A stretch of DNA of 64,000 bases, taken from assembly GCA_019695185.1 (NCBI GenBank), contig JAIBAN010000013.1:1-64000 (forward strand), in the 5' to 3' direction. Positions 41,228 through 50,644 of this stretch are shown piece by piece. The first letter of the stretch is position 1. Each line of letters opens with the position of its first letter. The stretch comes from Blastocatellia bacterium (GTDB lineage Bacteria; Acidobacteriota; Blastocatellia; Chloracidobacteriales; Chloracidobacteriaceae). The position numbers and the translations under genes are program-made. The notes under the pieces are model-generated. The model ran no database searches and was not told where the DNA came from. It saw nothing but the letters and a program-made list of their open reading frames with translations.

Positions 41228-41344
41228 ATTCAGGTATGGGGAAAGGAATGAAGCCGGAGAACGTTCTTGCATCATAAAAGCCCAGGTTGGTTTCTGACAA
41301 CTGGTGCCGGTTGGGGTTTGGCTGATTGAAGTGCCAAACTTGGC

Positions 41345-41373
41345 TTGGCAGGCTGAATCACTCGGTCTATATT
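41345..41373 (+). promoter_or_regulatory. Sigma-70-type promoter
   Basis: TTGGCA (41345-41350) and TATATT (41368-41373) are separated by 17 bp, 73 nt before the patatin-gene ATG and pointing toward it. Confidence 0.6.
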
Positions 41374-41446
41374 TGCGCCCGGCTCTGTCAGCACAACACA
41401 ACTTCAAAACGATCTAACCACCCACAACCACAAAAGCGATAGCCCC

Positions 41447-43741
41447 ATGACTACGGACCAGTTCCCCCCCAATCAGGAACGGATTGTTGAGTTCCTGCAC
41501 GCCACCGGACTTTTTGAAGGCTTGCCTGACCAGCTTGTCCAAACGGTTTACGCCCAGGGAAAAGTGGAGTCGCTGACCGCTGGCAACCTGCTTTTTCACC
41601 AGGGCGAACCAGCCGAGGCTCTGTGGTTGGTGCTGGACGGCACTCTGAATGCCAGGATTGCCCGTCTGATGGTCGGAGAAACCGATGGGGGCGACTATCA
41701 GGCCGGCCATCTGGTGGGAGTCACCGATGTGCTCACAGGTGAGGCTCGGAGTTCGACCGTCCGGGCTGTGACGGATGTCACCCTGTTCCGTTTTGACAAA
41801 GACGTGCTGGTTGAACTTTCCCAAACAAGTCCGGATTTGTTGTGCCGCATGGGGGAATTGGTCCGGCGGCACCTTCAGTTGGAACAGTTGGCTGTTTTTC
41901 TCCCGCAGATGTTTGGCACGTTGAATGACCGGTTGCTGCGCGAGGTCGAATCCCTGATTGAATGGGTGTATGTGAATCAGGGAGAGCCGTTGTTGCGTCA
42001 GGGAACCTTGGGAACCAAGGTCTTTCTGCTGGTCAGCGGGTACCTCTATGTGGTCAAGGAAGGGCGCAACGGTGCCAACCGGATTATCAATGACATCAAG
42101 CGGGGCGAACTGGTAGGGGAAATGACCTTTTTCACCACAGGGCTCCGTACTGCCAGTGTCTATGCTGCCCGTGACAGTTGGCTGATTGGGCTTTCCCGTC
42201 AGGCTTTCGACAAACTGCTCAAACAGTTCCCGGAATTGATGACGTTTATTATTCAGACGCTGATTGACCGGCTGCGTAAAAAAGACGGCTCTATCACTCC
42301 GAAAATCTCCAACCGGTATGGGACCCAGCGGCTGGCAACCGTCATCAATCCAACCGGGCATTGGTCCACGGCCACCCGGCAGACAAACAACATTGTGATT
42401 GTTCCGGTCAGTCCTGAGGTGCGCCTGGGCGATTTTGTGGAGCGGTTACAAAGGGCCTTGGCCAAACATGGGGATACCTTCGCGCTCAACAGCCAACGGG
42501 TCAATGCCGTGCTGGATATTCCGGAAATTGCCCAGATGCCCAAAGAGCAGCCTCAAAGTGTCCGCTTGACCGCCTGGCTCGACCAACAGGAACTGAATCA
42601 CCGGTATATGGTCTATCAGACAGACCCGACGCCTTCGGAATGGACCCGGCGTTGTATCCGGCGGGCGGACCAGATTCTACTGGTGGGAACGGCGGACAGC
42701 TCTCCTCAACTCAGTCCGATTGAAGACCGCTTTCTGAGTGCCACCCGTTCCCTGGTCACCCCACCCCAGTCGTTGGTCCTCTTGCATCCTGACCGGAGCC
42801 GTCCGCCGAGCGGCACTGCGGCTTGGTTGGAGGCCCGCGATGTGGACAACCACTATCACATTTGCTGGGACCGCCCGGAGGATTTCGAACGGCTCGCCCG
42901 TCTGCTCACCGGGCGAGCTGTTGGTGTGGTGCTGGGCGGCGGCGGCGCACGGGGGTTGGCGCATGTCGGGGTGATTCGGGCTTTGCAGGAAGCCAAAATT
43001 CCGATTGACCTCATCGGTGGGACCAGTATGGGGGCTTTGGTTGCGGCTGAATGTGCTGTGGGGTGGGACCCTGCCAAAATGATTACCGTCAATCAGCGCA
43101 TGCTGGTGGATTCCAGACCCTTGCAGGATTACACCCTGCCGTTGCTGTCACTGCTCAGCAGCCGCAAGGTGGACCGCCTGTATGCCGAAGGCTACGGGCC
43201 GGAACTGCGGGTTGAGGATTTGTGGGTGAATTTCTTTTGTGTCTCAAGCAATTTATCCAAGGCCGAAATGGTGGTTCACCGTGAGGGTCTGCTCTGGAAG
43301 GCTGTTCGGGCCAGTTCTTCGCTGCCCGGAATTTTCCTGCCGGTGATTGAAGGGGAAGACCTGCTGGTGGATGGCGCGGTGTTCAATAACCTGCCCGGCG
43401 ATGTCATGCGCAGCCTCGGCAGCGGTTTTACCATCGTCGTCAACGTCAGCCCGGAGGAGGATGTCCGGATTACCGAATCCGCTTTTCCGTCCCCCTGGAA
43501 ACTGGCGCTCCGGCGGCTTTTTGGCCGCCCGGTTCCGAAAGTGCCGAATATTCTTGACGTCATGACCCGTTCGGCTTTGCTCAGCAGCATTCACAGCGCC
43601 AACCAGATTGCCAAACGAGCCGACCTCTATCTGGAACCACCGGTGGAGAGTTTTAGCATGCTCGACTTTGCTCCGCTCGAAGCCCTGGCTGAGGCCGGCT
43701 ATCAGTACACGAAAGAACGGGTGAAAATGGTGAAGTTTTAG
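41447..43741 (+). CDS. Cyclic-nucleotide-domain patatin-like phospholipase (NTE type)
   Basis: This 764-residue enzyme resembles neuropathy target esterase/lysophospholipases. Two cNMP-binding-like domains occupy about 15-135 and 155-275 (LLFHQGEPAEALWLVLDGTL; LLRQGTLGTKVFLLVSGYLY then RGELVGEMTFF). A linker domain follows (about 310-450), then the patatin domain from about 493: oxyanion GGGGARG (498-504), nucleophile Ser527 in GTSMG, and Asp642 in VDGAVFNN, a complete Ser-Asp dyad. It likely hydrolyses (lyso)phospholipids at the membrane under control of a nucleotide. It precedes the beta-oxidation cluster, which would consume the released fatty acids; the link is inferred from order. Confidence 0.88.
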   Translation: MTTDQFPPNQERIVEFLHATGLFEGLPDQLVQTVYAQGKVESLTAGNLLFHQGEPAEALWLVLDGTLNARIARLMVGETDGGDYQAGHLVGVTDVLTGEARSSTVRAVTDVTLFRFDKDVLVELSQTSPDLLCRMGELVRRHLQLEQLAVFLPQMFGTLNDRLLREVESLIEWVYVNQGEPLLRQGTLGTKVFLLVSGYLYVVKEGRNGANRIINDIKRGELVGEMTFFTTGLRTASVYAARDSWLIGLSRQAFDKLLKQFPELMTFIIQTLIDRLRKKDGSITPKISNRYGTQRLATVINPTGHWSTATRQTNNIVIVPVSPEVRLGDFVERLQRALAKHGDTFALNSQRVNAVLDIPEIAQMPKEQPQSVRLTAWLDQQELNHRYMVYQTDPTPSEWTRRCIRRADQILLVGTADSSPQLSPIEDRFLSATRSLVTPPQSLVLLHPDRSRPPSGTAAWLEARDVDNHYHICWDRPEDFERLARLLTGRAVGVVLGGGGARGLAHVGVIRALQEAKIPIDLIGGTSMGALVAAECAVGWDPAKMITVNQRMLVDSRPLQDYTLPLLSLLSSRKVDRLYAEGYGPELRVEDLWVNFFCVSSNLSKAEMVVHREGLLWKAVRASSSLPGIFLPVIEGEDLLVDGAVFNNLPGDVMRSLGSGFTIVVNVSPEEDVRITESAFPSPWKLALRRLFGRPVPKVPNILDVMTRSALLSSIHSANQIAKRADLYLEPPVESFSMLDFAPLEALAEAGYQYTKERVKMVKF

Positions 43742-43896
43742 GGTTCAGGGTCCAGGGTTCAGGGTCCAGGGTTCAGGGTTCAGGGTTCAGGGTTCAGGGT
43801 CCAGGGTCCAGGGTTTTCGAATACCAAGAAATTTGAAGTTCGCAACGAAAATGTATCTATTCATTCAAAAGACCCTGAACCCTGAACCCTGGACCT
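43741..43896. repeat. Inverted heptamer array, GGGTTCA type
   Basis: The left arm (43741-43816) has about ten GGGTTCA/GGGTCCA units and begins at the patatin stop codon. The right arm (43870-43896) has three to four complementary units. The rest of this 303-bp gap holds the FadR-type site at 43944. Confidence 0.85.
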
Positions 43897-43943
43897 CAAT
43901 TCTGAAGAAATCAGTTGCACCTGTTCCTGCATTTCGTGTAGTC

Positions 43944-43961
43944 TGAATGGCGATTCATTCA
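43944..43961. promoter_or_regulatory. FadR-type operator upstream of the TetR gene
   Basis: TGAATGGCGATTCATTCA agrees with the published Bacillus subtilis FadR consensus TGAATGAMTANTCATTCA at 16 of 18 positions. Six-base arms flank a 6-bp centre; counting the outer C and G the arms are 7 bp. It lies 84 bp before the TetR ATG, which suggests autoregulation and control of the linked fadD-type gene. A half-site TATTCATTCA occurs at 43858-43867. Confidence 0.75.
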
Positions 43962-44044
43962 GTGGTAGGTGGAACCCCTTCCGCCGCCTCCCCAAGTCCC
44001 GACGACCCGTCGTTTTACATCCAATTTTTGAAGTTTGACGCATT

Positions 44045-44665
44045 ATGGCTTTGCTGACCCGGACCGCCGCCGAATCCCCCCAACGACCATCCAACGGTAA
44101 ACACGAAGCAATTCTGCGGGCTGCCATCACGGTTTTTGCCCGCAATGGGTTCTTCAACTCGAAAGTTGCCGATATTGCCCGTGAAGCGGGTGTCGCGGAT
44201 GGAACTGTTTACCTTTATTTCAAGAACAAAGACGACTTGCTGCTTTCCATCATCAATGAAGCGTTGGACGAGGCCAACGAGCGCATCCGGCGGGAAATGG
44301 CCGAACTGACCGACCCGCTGGAAAAGCTGTACCGGATTGCCGAACTGCATCTTGGACTGATGGGCAATGACCGTGATCTGGCGATTGTCTTTGAAGTGGA
44401 AATCCGTCATTCCACAAAGTTTATGGAGGAATTTTCAGCCACCCGGCTGAGTGAGTACCTCCGCATGGTGCGGGAAATCATTGAGGAAGGGCAGCGAACC
44501 GGACGCTTCCGCACGGAAATCAATCCGCAGATTGCGACCAAGGTCTTTTTCGGTGCGATGGACGAAATGGTTACCAACTGGATCCTCAGTCATAAGGCGT
44601 ACAATCTGGTTGATTACGCCCGCCCGGTTGTGGATTTGCTTTTTCGCGGTTTTGCACGAGAATAG
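44045..44665 (+). CDS. fadR: TetR-family regulator, FadR (YsiA)-like
   Basis: This 206-residue repressor has an N-terminal HTH (about residues 20-66: AILRAAITVFARNGFFNSKV, ADIAREAGVADGTVYLYFKN). The C-terminal ligand domain (LLSIINEALDEANERIRREM onward, IATKVFFGAMDEMVTNWILS) resembles Bacillus FadR, which is released from DNA by long-chain acyl-CoA. Evidence for this role here is the operator upstream of its own gene and of fadE, and its position directly before an acyl-CoA ligase and FadN/FadA/FadE-like genes. It is separated from the ligase by only 41 bp. Confidence 0.82.
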   Translation: MALLTRTAAESPQRPSNGKHEAILRAAITVFARNGFFNSKVADIAREAGVADGTVYLYFKNKDDLLLSIINEALDEANERIRREMAELTDPLEKLYRIAELHLGLMGNDRDLAIVFEVEIRHSTKFMEEFSATRLSEYLRMVREIIEEGQRTGRFRTEINPQIATKVFFGAMDEMVTNWILSHKAYNLVDYARPVVDLLFRGFARE

Positions 44666-44706
44666 ACGCGCTCATCATCTCACTCTCACATCCCACAGGA
44701 ATGCTT

Positions 44707-46560
44707 ATGCCGCAAGAAAAACCACGGACCATCAACGAGTGTATGGCACATGCCATCCGCAGTTATCGGAAAGACAACGCTTTTTCTTACAAGAAAGACG
44801 GCAAATGGATTGCCGTTTCGCACGACGCCTTTGCCACGCTGGTGCGTGAGGCGCGGGCCGGATTTCTCAAACTGGGAGTCAACCGGGGCGACCGGGTGGG
44901 GTTGCTTTCGGAAAACCGGTTGGAATGGACCGCCACTGATTTGGCCCTGCTCAGTTGCGGCGGCGTTAATGTGCCAATTTACGCCACTTCGACCGGACCG
45001 CAGATTGCCTACATTTTGAACGACGCCGGAGCCCGCATCCTTTGTGTTTCAAGTGCCAAGCAGCTTGATAAGGTGACGGCGGTGATTGACACCATGCCGG
45101 GGCTGGAAAAAATCGTCTGTTTTGACGTGTTGAACCGCCCGGCAGGGCTGCCGAACCGGGTACAACTGGTTCAGTATGAGGAGTTGCGCCGGATGGGAGA
45201 GTCTTCCGGGCAAAACCTTGAAAGTTTTCTGGATGAAATGGTGAAATCCGCCACCCCGGACGACCTCGCCACGTTGATTTACACGTCGGGCACGACCGGC
45301 GAACCCAAAGGGGTCATGCTGACCCATTCCAACATTGCCTCCAATATTATTGCCGCGAGCCTGCCGCTTTCCTGCGGCCCCGACGATTCGGCCCTGTCCT
45401 ATTTGCCGCTCTCGCATATTTTCGAGCGGACGGTCATGTACTTTTTCATCTATTCCGGCGTGACGGTGTATTACGCCGAAAGTGTGGATGCCGTCCGGGC
45501 CAACCTGGTCGAAGTCAAACCGACGGTCATGACCAGCGTGCCGCGTGTCTTTGAAAAAATCCTGGATGCGGTCAAAACCAAGTTCAGCGAACCCGGCGGT
45601 TTCAAGACCAAACTGGCGTTTTGGGCGCTTGAAGTCGGGAAGGAATGCGCCAAACTGGCCAATGAAGGCATCAAACCCGGCCTTGGCCTCAGTTTCAAAA
45701 AATCCATTGCGGAGGCCCTGGTGCTTTCCAAAGTGCGGGAAAATCTGGCTCCGCGCATCAAATTTTTTGCTTCGGGCGGGGCGGCGCTCTCTTTTGACGT
45801 GGCACTTAGTTTCCATGCGTTCGGCTGGCCGATTTTGCAAGGCTATGGATTGACGGAAACCTCGCCGGTCATCGCCATGAATTCACCCAGTGCCAACCGG
45901 TATGGCACGGTCGGGAAACCGGTGCAGGATTGCGAAGTCAAAATCGCCTCGGACGGGGAAATTCTGGCCAAAGGCCCCAACATTATGCGCGGCTATTACA
46001 ACCGCCCGGAAGCCACGGCTGAGGCCATCAAGGACGGCTGGTTCCACACCGGCGACATTGGCGAGTTTGACAAGGACGGCTTCCTCAAAATCACCGACCG
46101 CAAGAAAGACCTCTTCAAGACATCGGGCGGGAAATATATCGCGCCCCAGCCGATTGAAAACAAACTGGTGGCCTCACCTCTGATTTTGCAGGCCGTCATC
46201 ATCGGCAATGAACGCAAGTTCCCGGCAGCGCTGATTGTTCCCAACAAGGATGCCATTCGGGCCGCCGCCCAAGCCAAAGGCGTGACGTTCAAATCCGATG
46301 CCGAAATGCTCCGGGACAACCGTGTCATTGACATGGTTTTCGCCGAAGTCACAAAACTGACGCCAGACCTGGCCAGTTGGGAAAAAATCAAACGGATTGG
46401 TTTGCTGGACCAGGAATTAACGCTCGAAGGAGGCGAATTGACCCCGACGTTGAAGGTCAAGCGCCGCGTCGTAGATCAAAAATACAAAAACATCATTGAA
46501 CGCATCTACGACGATAAATCCCCAGTTGAAACCCGTGGATTTTCCGTCCTCGGGGCCTGA
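44707..46560 (+). CDS. fadD: Long-chain fatty acid-CoA ligase
   Basis: About 617 residues from ATG 44707 (AGGA 6 nt upstream; ATG 44701 would sit on top of the SD). The adenylation signature LIYTSGTTGEPKGVMLTHSN, the GYGLTETSPV motif, WFHTGDIGEFDKDGFLKITD and RKKDLFKTSGGKYIAPQPIE show an AMP-forming ligase of the long-chain (FAA/FadD15) group, cytoplasmic or membrane-peripheral. It activates fatty acids for the beta-oxidation enzymes encoded downstream and is probably co-transcribed with fadR. Confidence 0.9.
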   Translation: MPQEKPRTINECMAHAIRSYRKDNAFSYKKDGKWIAVSHDAFATLVREARAGFLKLGVNRGDRVGLLSENRLEWTATDLALLSCGGVNVPIYATSTGPQIAYILNDAGARILCVSSAKQLDKVTAVIDTMPGLEKIVCFDVLNRPAGLPNRVQLVQYEELRRMGESSGQNLESFLDEMVKSATPDDLATLIYTSGTTGEPKGVMLTHSNIASNIIAASLPLSCGPDDSALSYLPLSHIFERTVMYFFIYSGVTVYYAESVDAVRANLVEVKPTVMTSVPRVFEKILDAVKTKFSEPGGFKTKLAFWALEVGKECAKLANEGIKPGLGLSFKKSIAEALVLSKVRENLAPRIKFFASGGAALSFDVALSFHAFGWPILQGYGLTETSPVIAMNSPSANRYGTVGKPVQDCEVKIASDGEILAKGPNIMRGYYNRPEATAEAIKDGWFHTGDIGEFDKDGFLKITDRKKDLFKTSGGKYIAPQPIENKLVASPLILQAVIIGNERKFPAALIVPNKDAIRAAAQAKGVTFKSDAEMLRDNRVIDMVFAEVTKLTPDLASWEKIKRIGLLDQELTLEGGELTPTLKVKRRVVDQKYKNIIERIYDDKSPVETRGFSVLGA

Positions 46561-46565
46561 TTCCA

Positions 46566-46699
46566 ATTGAGAATTAAGAATTGAGAATTGAGAATTCACA
46601 GACTGAACGTGGAATCCGGTTTCAGTGAACCCGACAAAACGTTTGGAACGGAATGGCCTCATTCTCAATTCTCAATTCTCAATTCTCAATTCTCAATTC
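46566..46699. repeat. Inverted heptamer array, TTGAGAA type
   Basis: The left arm (46566-46597) has four TTGAGAA-like units beginning 6 nt after the ligase stop. The right arm (46662-46699) has five units of TTCTCAA. The SD of fadN follows within a few bases. The architecture equals the GGACTGA arrays but the unit is unrelated. Confidence 0.85.
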
Positions 46700-46716
46700 A
46701 CAAAGGAATTTTCCGT

Positions 46717-49122
46717 ATGACTCGAAAGCTGGAAAAAGCCGCCGTATTGGGTGCGGGCATCATGGGGGCACAAATTGCCGCCCAACTGGCCAACGCCGGG
46801 TACAGCGTGACGTTGCTTGACATCGTGCCGCCAAGCCTGTCCCCGGAGGAAGAAGCCAAAGGGGTTTCCTTAAGCGACCCGAAAATCCGCAACCGGTTTG
46901 CCGCCGGCGCGGTTGAAAAAATGCACAAAATGAAGCCTGCGCCATACTTTACCGGTGCCAGTGCCGGGCTCATCCGGGTGGGGAACTTTGAAGACAATCT
47001 GGACTGGCTCAAGGATGCCGACTGGATTGTCGAGGCGATTGTCGAACGGCTTGACCTCAAAAAGGCGCTCTATGAAAAAATCGAGCCGTTCCGCAAACCG
47101 GGCAGTCTGATTACTTCCAACACGTCGGGAATTCCGATTGCCTCGCTTTCCGAAGGTCGTTCCGAGGATTTTCGCCGGAACTTTGTGGGGACGCACTTTT
47201 TCAATCCGCCGCGCTATATGCACTTGGTGGAAATCATCCGCACCCCGGACACCGACCCCGAAGCCGCCTGCTTTGCCGCCGGTTTGTGCGACAAGGTGAT
47301 GGGCAAAGGGCTGGTCTATGCGAATGACAAGCCGAATTTCATTGCCAACCGGATTGGGATTTACGGTATTCTGCACACCATCAAGGTGATGACCGAAGGC
47401 GGATACTCGATTACGGAAATTGACAAAATCACCGGTCCGGCAATCGGACGGCCCAAGAGCGCAACCTTTCGCACGGCGGACTTGGCCGGGCTTGACACGA
47501 CCATGCTGGTGGCCGGCAACGTCTATGACAATGCGCCGGACGACGAATGCCGGTCCACCTTTGTCGTGCCGGATTTCTTCCGCGAAATGGTTGAGCGCAA
47601 ATGGCTGGGTGATAAGACCGGACAAGGTTTCTACAAAAAGATTCAGTCCGAAAAGGGCCGCGAAATTCTGGCGCTCAACTACAAAACGATGGAGTATGAG
47701 CCACAACCGAAGGTCAGTTTCCCGGCGCTTGAAACCGCCAAAACCATCAATGATTTGGGTGAACGGTTGCGGACGCTGGTGTATGGCAAGGACCGGGTGG
47801 GCGAATTCCTCTGGCCGGTCGTGAGCGATACGCTGCTCTACACCGTGCGGCGGATTCCCGAAGTCGCGGACGACCCCGTGCAGATTGACAAGGCCATGCG
47901 CTGGGGCTTCAACTGGGAATTGGGACCGTTTGAAATGTGGGATGCCCTCGGCGTCGAGAAGTCCGTCAAACGGATGGAAGCCGAAGGGAAGGAAATCCCG
48001 CAACTGGTGGCCGACCTGCTCAGTTCCGGGAAGAAGAGTTGGTACGAATCAAGCGCCGGAAAGACCTCCGTCTTTATGCCGGCGGCGAAACAGCACCAGG
48101 AAATTCCCGATTCACCCGGCGTGATTATCCTCAAAGACCTCAAGGACCGCGAAAAAGTCATCAAAAAGAACGGCGGGGCAACGCTGATTGATATTGGTGA
48201 CGGTGTGGCCTGTCTGGAATTCCATTCCAAAATGAACACCATCGGAGCCGATACGGTTTCCATGATGCAGGCCGCAGTCAAAGAGACTGCCGCCAATTTC
48301 CAAGGCTTGGTGGTGAGCAATCAGGGTGACAACTTCTGCGCCGGAGCCAACCTCATGATGGTGCTCCTGGCTGTGGCGGAAGGGGAATGGGACGACCTCA
48401 ACCTGATGATTCGCTCCTTCCAGAACGCCTGTATGAATCTGCGTTACTCCGACAAACCGGTGGTGGTGGCTCCGTTTGGGTTGACTCTCGGCGGCGGTTG
48501 CGAAATCACCCTGCACGGCGACAAAGCCCGCCCGGCAGCGGAAACCTACATTGGCCTTGTCGAAGTCGGCGTGGGCTTGCTTCCTGCCGGCGGCGGAACC
48601 AAGGAAATGCTGTTGCGGGCGGCAGACCGGGCCAAACATTCGGATGCCGATGTGTTCCCCTTCATCAAGGATGCGTTCTTCAACATTGCCACGGCCAAGG
48701 TGGCAACCAGCGCTGCTGAAGGAAGAACCCTCGGTTACCTGCGCCAGACCGATGTCATCACCATGAACAAAGACCGCCTGATTGCCGATGCCAAGCAGAC
48801 CGTGCTGGCCCTAGCCCTGGAAGGTTATCGCAAGCCGACTCCGCGCACCGACATTCCGGCGCTCGGGGAATCGGCTTTGGCCGCGCTCAAACTCGGCGCG
48901 CACATGATGATGCGCGGCGGATATGCCAGCGAGCACGACATCAAAATTGCCGGAAAAGTCGCCAAAGTGCTGACTGGCGGTGATTTGAACCACCCAACGC
49001 TGGTTTCCGAAGAGTACCTGCTCGACCTTGAACGCGAAGGGTTCCTGAGTCTGCTGGGCGAACGCAAAACCCAGGAGCGCATTCAAAGCCTGCTCAAAAC
49101 TGGAAAACCGGTCAGAAACTAG
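46717..49122 (+). CDS. fadN: 3-hydroxyacyl-CoA dehydrogenase / enoyl-CoA hydratase, FadN-like
   Basis: About 801 residues from ATG 46717 (AAAGGA upstream). The NAD-binding KAAVLGAGIMGAQIAAQLAN leads the dehydrogenase, followed by FVGTHFFNPPRYMHLVEIIR, the C-terminal dehydrogenase domains and, from about residue 490, a hydratase domain with DNFCAGANLMM, LTLGGGCEITLHG and GLVEVGVGLLPAGGGTKEM (both hydratase glutamates). The order dehydrogenase then hydratase is that of Bacillus FadN (YusL), opposite to E. coli FadB. It catalyses the two middle steps of beta-oxidation together with the thiolase next door. Confidence 0.9.
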   Translation: MTRKLEKAAVLGAGIMGAQIAAQLANAGYSVTLLDIVPPSLSPEEEAKGVSLSDPKIRNRFAAGAVEKMHKMKPAPYFTGASAGLIRVGNFEDNLDWLKDADWIVEAIVERLDLKKALYEKIEPFRKPGSLITSNTSGIPIASLSEGRSEDFRRNFVGTHFFNPPRYMHLVEIIRTPDTDPEAACFAAGLCDKVMGKGLVYANDKPNFIANRIGIYGILHTIKVMTEGGYSITEIDKITGPAIGRPKSATFRTADLAGLDTTMLVAGNVYDNAPDDECRSTFVVPDFFREMVERKWLGDKTGQGFYKKIQSEKGREILALNYKTMEYEPQPKVSFPALETAKTINDLGERLRTLVYGKDRVGEFLWPVVSDTLLYTVRRIPEVADDPVQIDKAMRWGFNWELGPFEMWDALGVEKSVKRMEAEGKEIPQLVADLLSSGKKSWYESSAGKTSVFMPAAKQHQEIPDSPGVIILKDLKDREKVIKKNGGATLIDIGDGVACLEFHSKMNTIGADTVSMMQAAVKETAANFQGLVVSNQGDNFCAGANLMMVLLAVAEGEWDDLNLMIRSFQNACMNLRYSDKPVVVAPFGLTLGGGCEITLHGDKARPAAETYIGLVEVGVGLLPAGGGTKEMLLRAADRAKHSDADVFPFIKDAFFNIATAKVATSAAEGRTLGYLRQTDVITMNKDRLIADAKQTVLALALEGYRKPTPRTDIPALGESALAALKLGAHMMMRGGYASEHDIKIAGKVAKVLTGGDLNHPTLVSEEYLLDLEREGFLSLLGERKTQERIQSLLKTGKPVRN

Positions 49123-49274
49123 AAGGACTGAGGACTTCTTGAGGACTGAGGACTGAGGACTGAGGACTGAGCAAAAACAAAAAACTGGTAACAGCTAAAA
49201 TAACCTTGACATAACAAGTCTCTGTTATTTGCCCTTTATCAAGTGGTTTTCTCAGTCCTCAGCTCTCAGTCCTA
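49122..49274. repeat. Inverted heptamer array, GGACTGA type
   Basis: The left arm (49122-49171) starts at the fadN stop and has about six units with one interruption (ACTTCTTGAGG). The right arm (49252-49274) has three units. The spacer of about 80 bp is AT-rich. The fadA SD follows 27 nt later. Confidence 0.8.
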
Positions 49275-49311
49275 AAAAAAGAAAGCCCTCAGTTCTGCTG
49301 AAGGAGATGAT

Positions 49312-50493
49312 ATGAAAGAAGCAGTGATTGTATCCGCCGTTCGAACGGCGGTTGGTAAAGCCGGAAAAGGCACCTTGGCATATACGCGACCGGATGATTT
49401 TGGAGCGGTGGCCATGAAGGCGGCGATTGAACGCGCTCCGGGATTGGATGCGAAGGAAATCGAAGATGTGGTTATCGGTTGTGCCATGCCCGAAGCCGAG
49501 CAGGGAATGAATTTGGCCCGGATTGCCTCGTTGCGGGCGGGGCTGCCCATCACAACCAGTGCCGTCACCATCAACCGGTTTTGTTCTTCAGGGTTGCAGG
49601 CGGTGGCTTATGCTGCCGAGCGAGTCATGTGCGGGGCCTCGGAGGTGATGCTGGCCGGCGGAATTGAAAGCATGTCCTTGATTCCAATGGGCGGCCATAA
49701 AATCACACCGAACCCATGGCTGGTGGATAACTATCCCGATGCCTATCTGGGAATGGGACTAGTCGCTGAACGGCTGGCCAAAACGTATGAGATTTCCCGC
49801 GCCCAGCAGGACGAATTTTCTTATCAAAGCCACCAGAAAGCCGTAAAAGCCATTGCCGAAGGCCGGTTCAAGGATGAAATCGTGCCGGTCCCGGTGCAGG
49901 TGACCAGCCTCAACGCCAAAGGCAAAAAAGAAGTCAAGGAAATTCTCTTTGACACGGATGAGGGGCCGCGTGCCGATACTTCACTGGCGGCCTTGGGCAA
50001 ACTGAAACCGGCGTTCCATGTGGCTGGATCCGTCACAGCCGGAAATTCATCACAGACCAGCGACGGTGCGGCAGCCGTGATTGTCATGGCGGCAGACAAA
50101 GCCAAGGCATTGGGATTAACACCGTTGGCCCGGTTTGTCGGCTATGCGGTAGCGGGGGTGCCGCCCGAAGACATGGGCATTGGTCCGGTGGAGGCGATTC
50201 CGAAGGTGCTCAAACAGACGGGCCTCACGTTGGACGACATCAAGGTTTTTGAACTCAACGAAGCCTTTGCCTCCCAGGCGCTTTCCGTCATGAAAGTGCT
50301 GGGGCTTGACCCGGAACGGGTCAATGTCAACGGTGGGGCGATTGCCCTGGGCCATCCCCTCGGTTGCACCGGGGCCAAACTGACGGCTTCCATCATCAAT
50401 GAGGTCAAACGGCGTGGCGGTGGTTACGGAATGGTGACCATGTGCGTTGGTGGCGGCATGGGCGCGGCCGGGATTTTCGAAGTCTACGCCTGA
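49312..50493 (+). CDS. fadA: Acetyl-CoA acyltransferase (3-ketoacyl-CoA thiolase), FadA-like
   Basis: This 393-residue enzyme catalyses thiolytic cleavage in the last step of beta-oxidation. Cys91 in [10 protein letters not shown] is the acyl acceptor; [27 protein letters not shown] and [14 protein letters not shown] carry the other catalytic residues. GGAGAT precedes the ATG. The order fadN-fadA-(unknown)-fadE resembles the fadNAE operon of Bacillus, except for the inserted secreted gene. Compared with the 32248 thiolase it has the canonical C-terminal CVGGGMG. Confidence 0.9.
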   Translation: MKEAVIVSAVRTAVGKAGKGTLAYTRPDDFGAVAMKAAIERAPGLDAKEIEDVVIGCAMPEAEQGMNLARIASLRAGLPITTSAVTINRFCSSGLQAVAYAAERVMCGASEVMLAGGIESMSLIPMGGHKITPNPWLVDNYPDAYLGMGLVAERLAKTYEISRAQQDEFSYQSHQKAVKAIAEGRFKDEIVPVPVQVTSLNAKGKKEVKEILFDTDEGPRADTSLAALGKLKPAFHVAGSVTAGNSSQTSDGAAAVIVMAADKAKALGLTPLARFVGYAVAGVPPEDMGIGPVEAIPKVLKQTGLTLDDIKVFELNEAFASQALSVMKVLGLDPERVNVNGGAIALGHPLGCTGAKLTASIINEVKRRGGGYGMVTMCVGGGMGAAGIFEVYA

Positions 50494-50497
50494 AGAA

Positions 50498-50625
50498 AAA
50501 TTGAGAATGACGAATTAAGAATTGAGAATTTCTTTCCAGAGTTTTAATTTTGGAGTATCAATCCAGAACAAGTGGTTTCCAAAAAGGCTTCGCTTCTCAA
50601 TTCTTAATTCGAATTTCCCAATTCC
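50498..50625. repeat. Inverted heptamer array, TTGAGAA type (degenerate)
   Basis: TTGAGAA/TTAAGAA-like units (50498-50531) face TTCTCAA/TTCTTAA units (50597-50625) over a 65-bp spacer. They span from the fadA stop to near the SD of the next gene. Confidence 0.65.
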
Positions 50626-50644
50626 CCTCTGGAGGTCTTCCTTC

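Noticed and set aside
46870-48003. 377-residue minus-strand frame
   Set aside because: Antisense to fadN, which has clear catalytic motifs.
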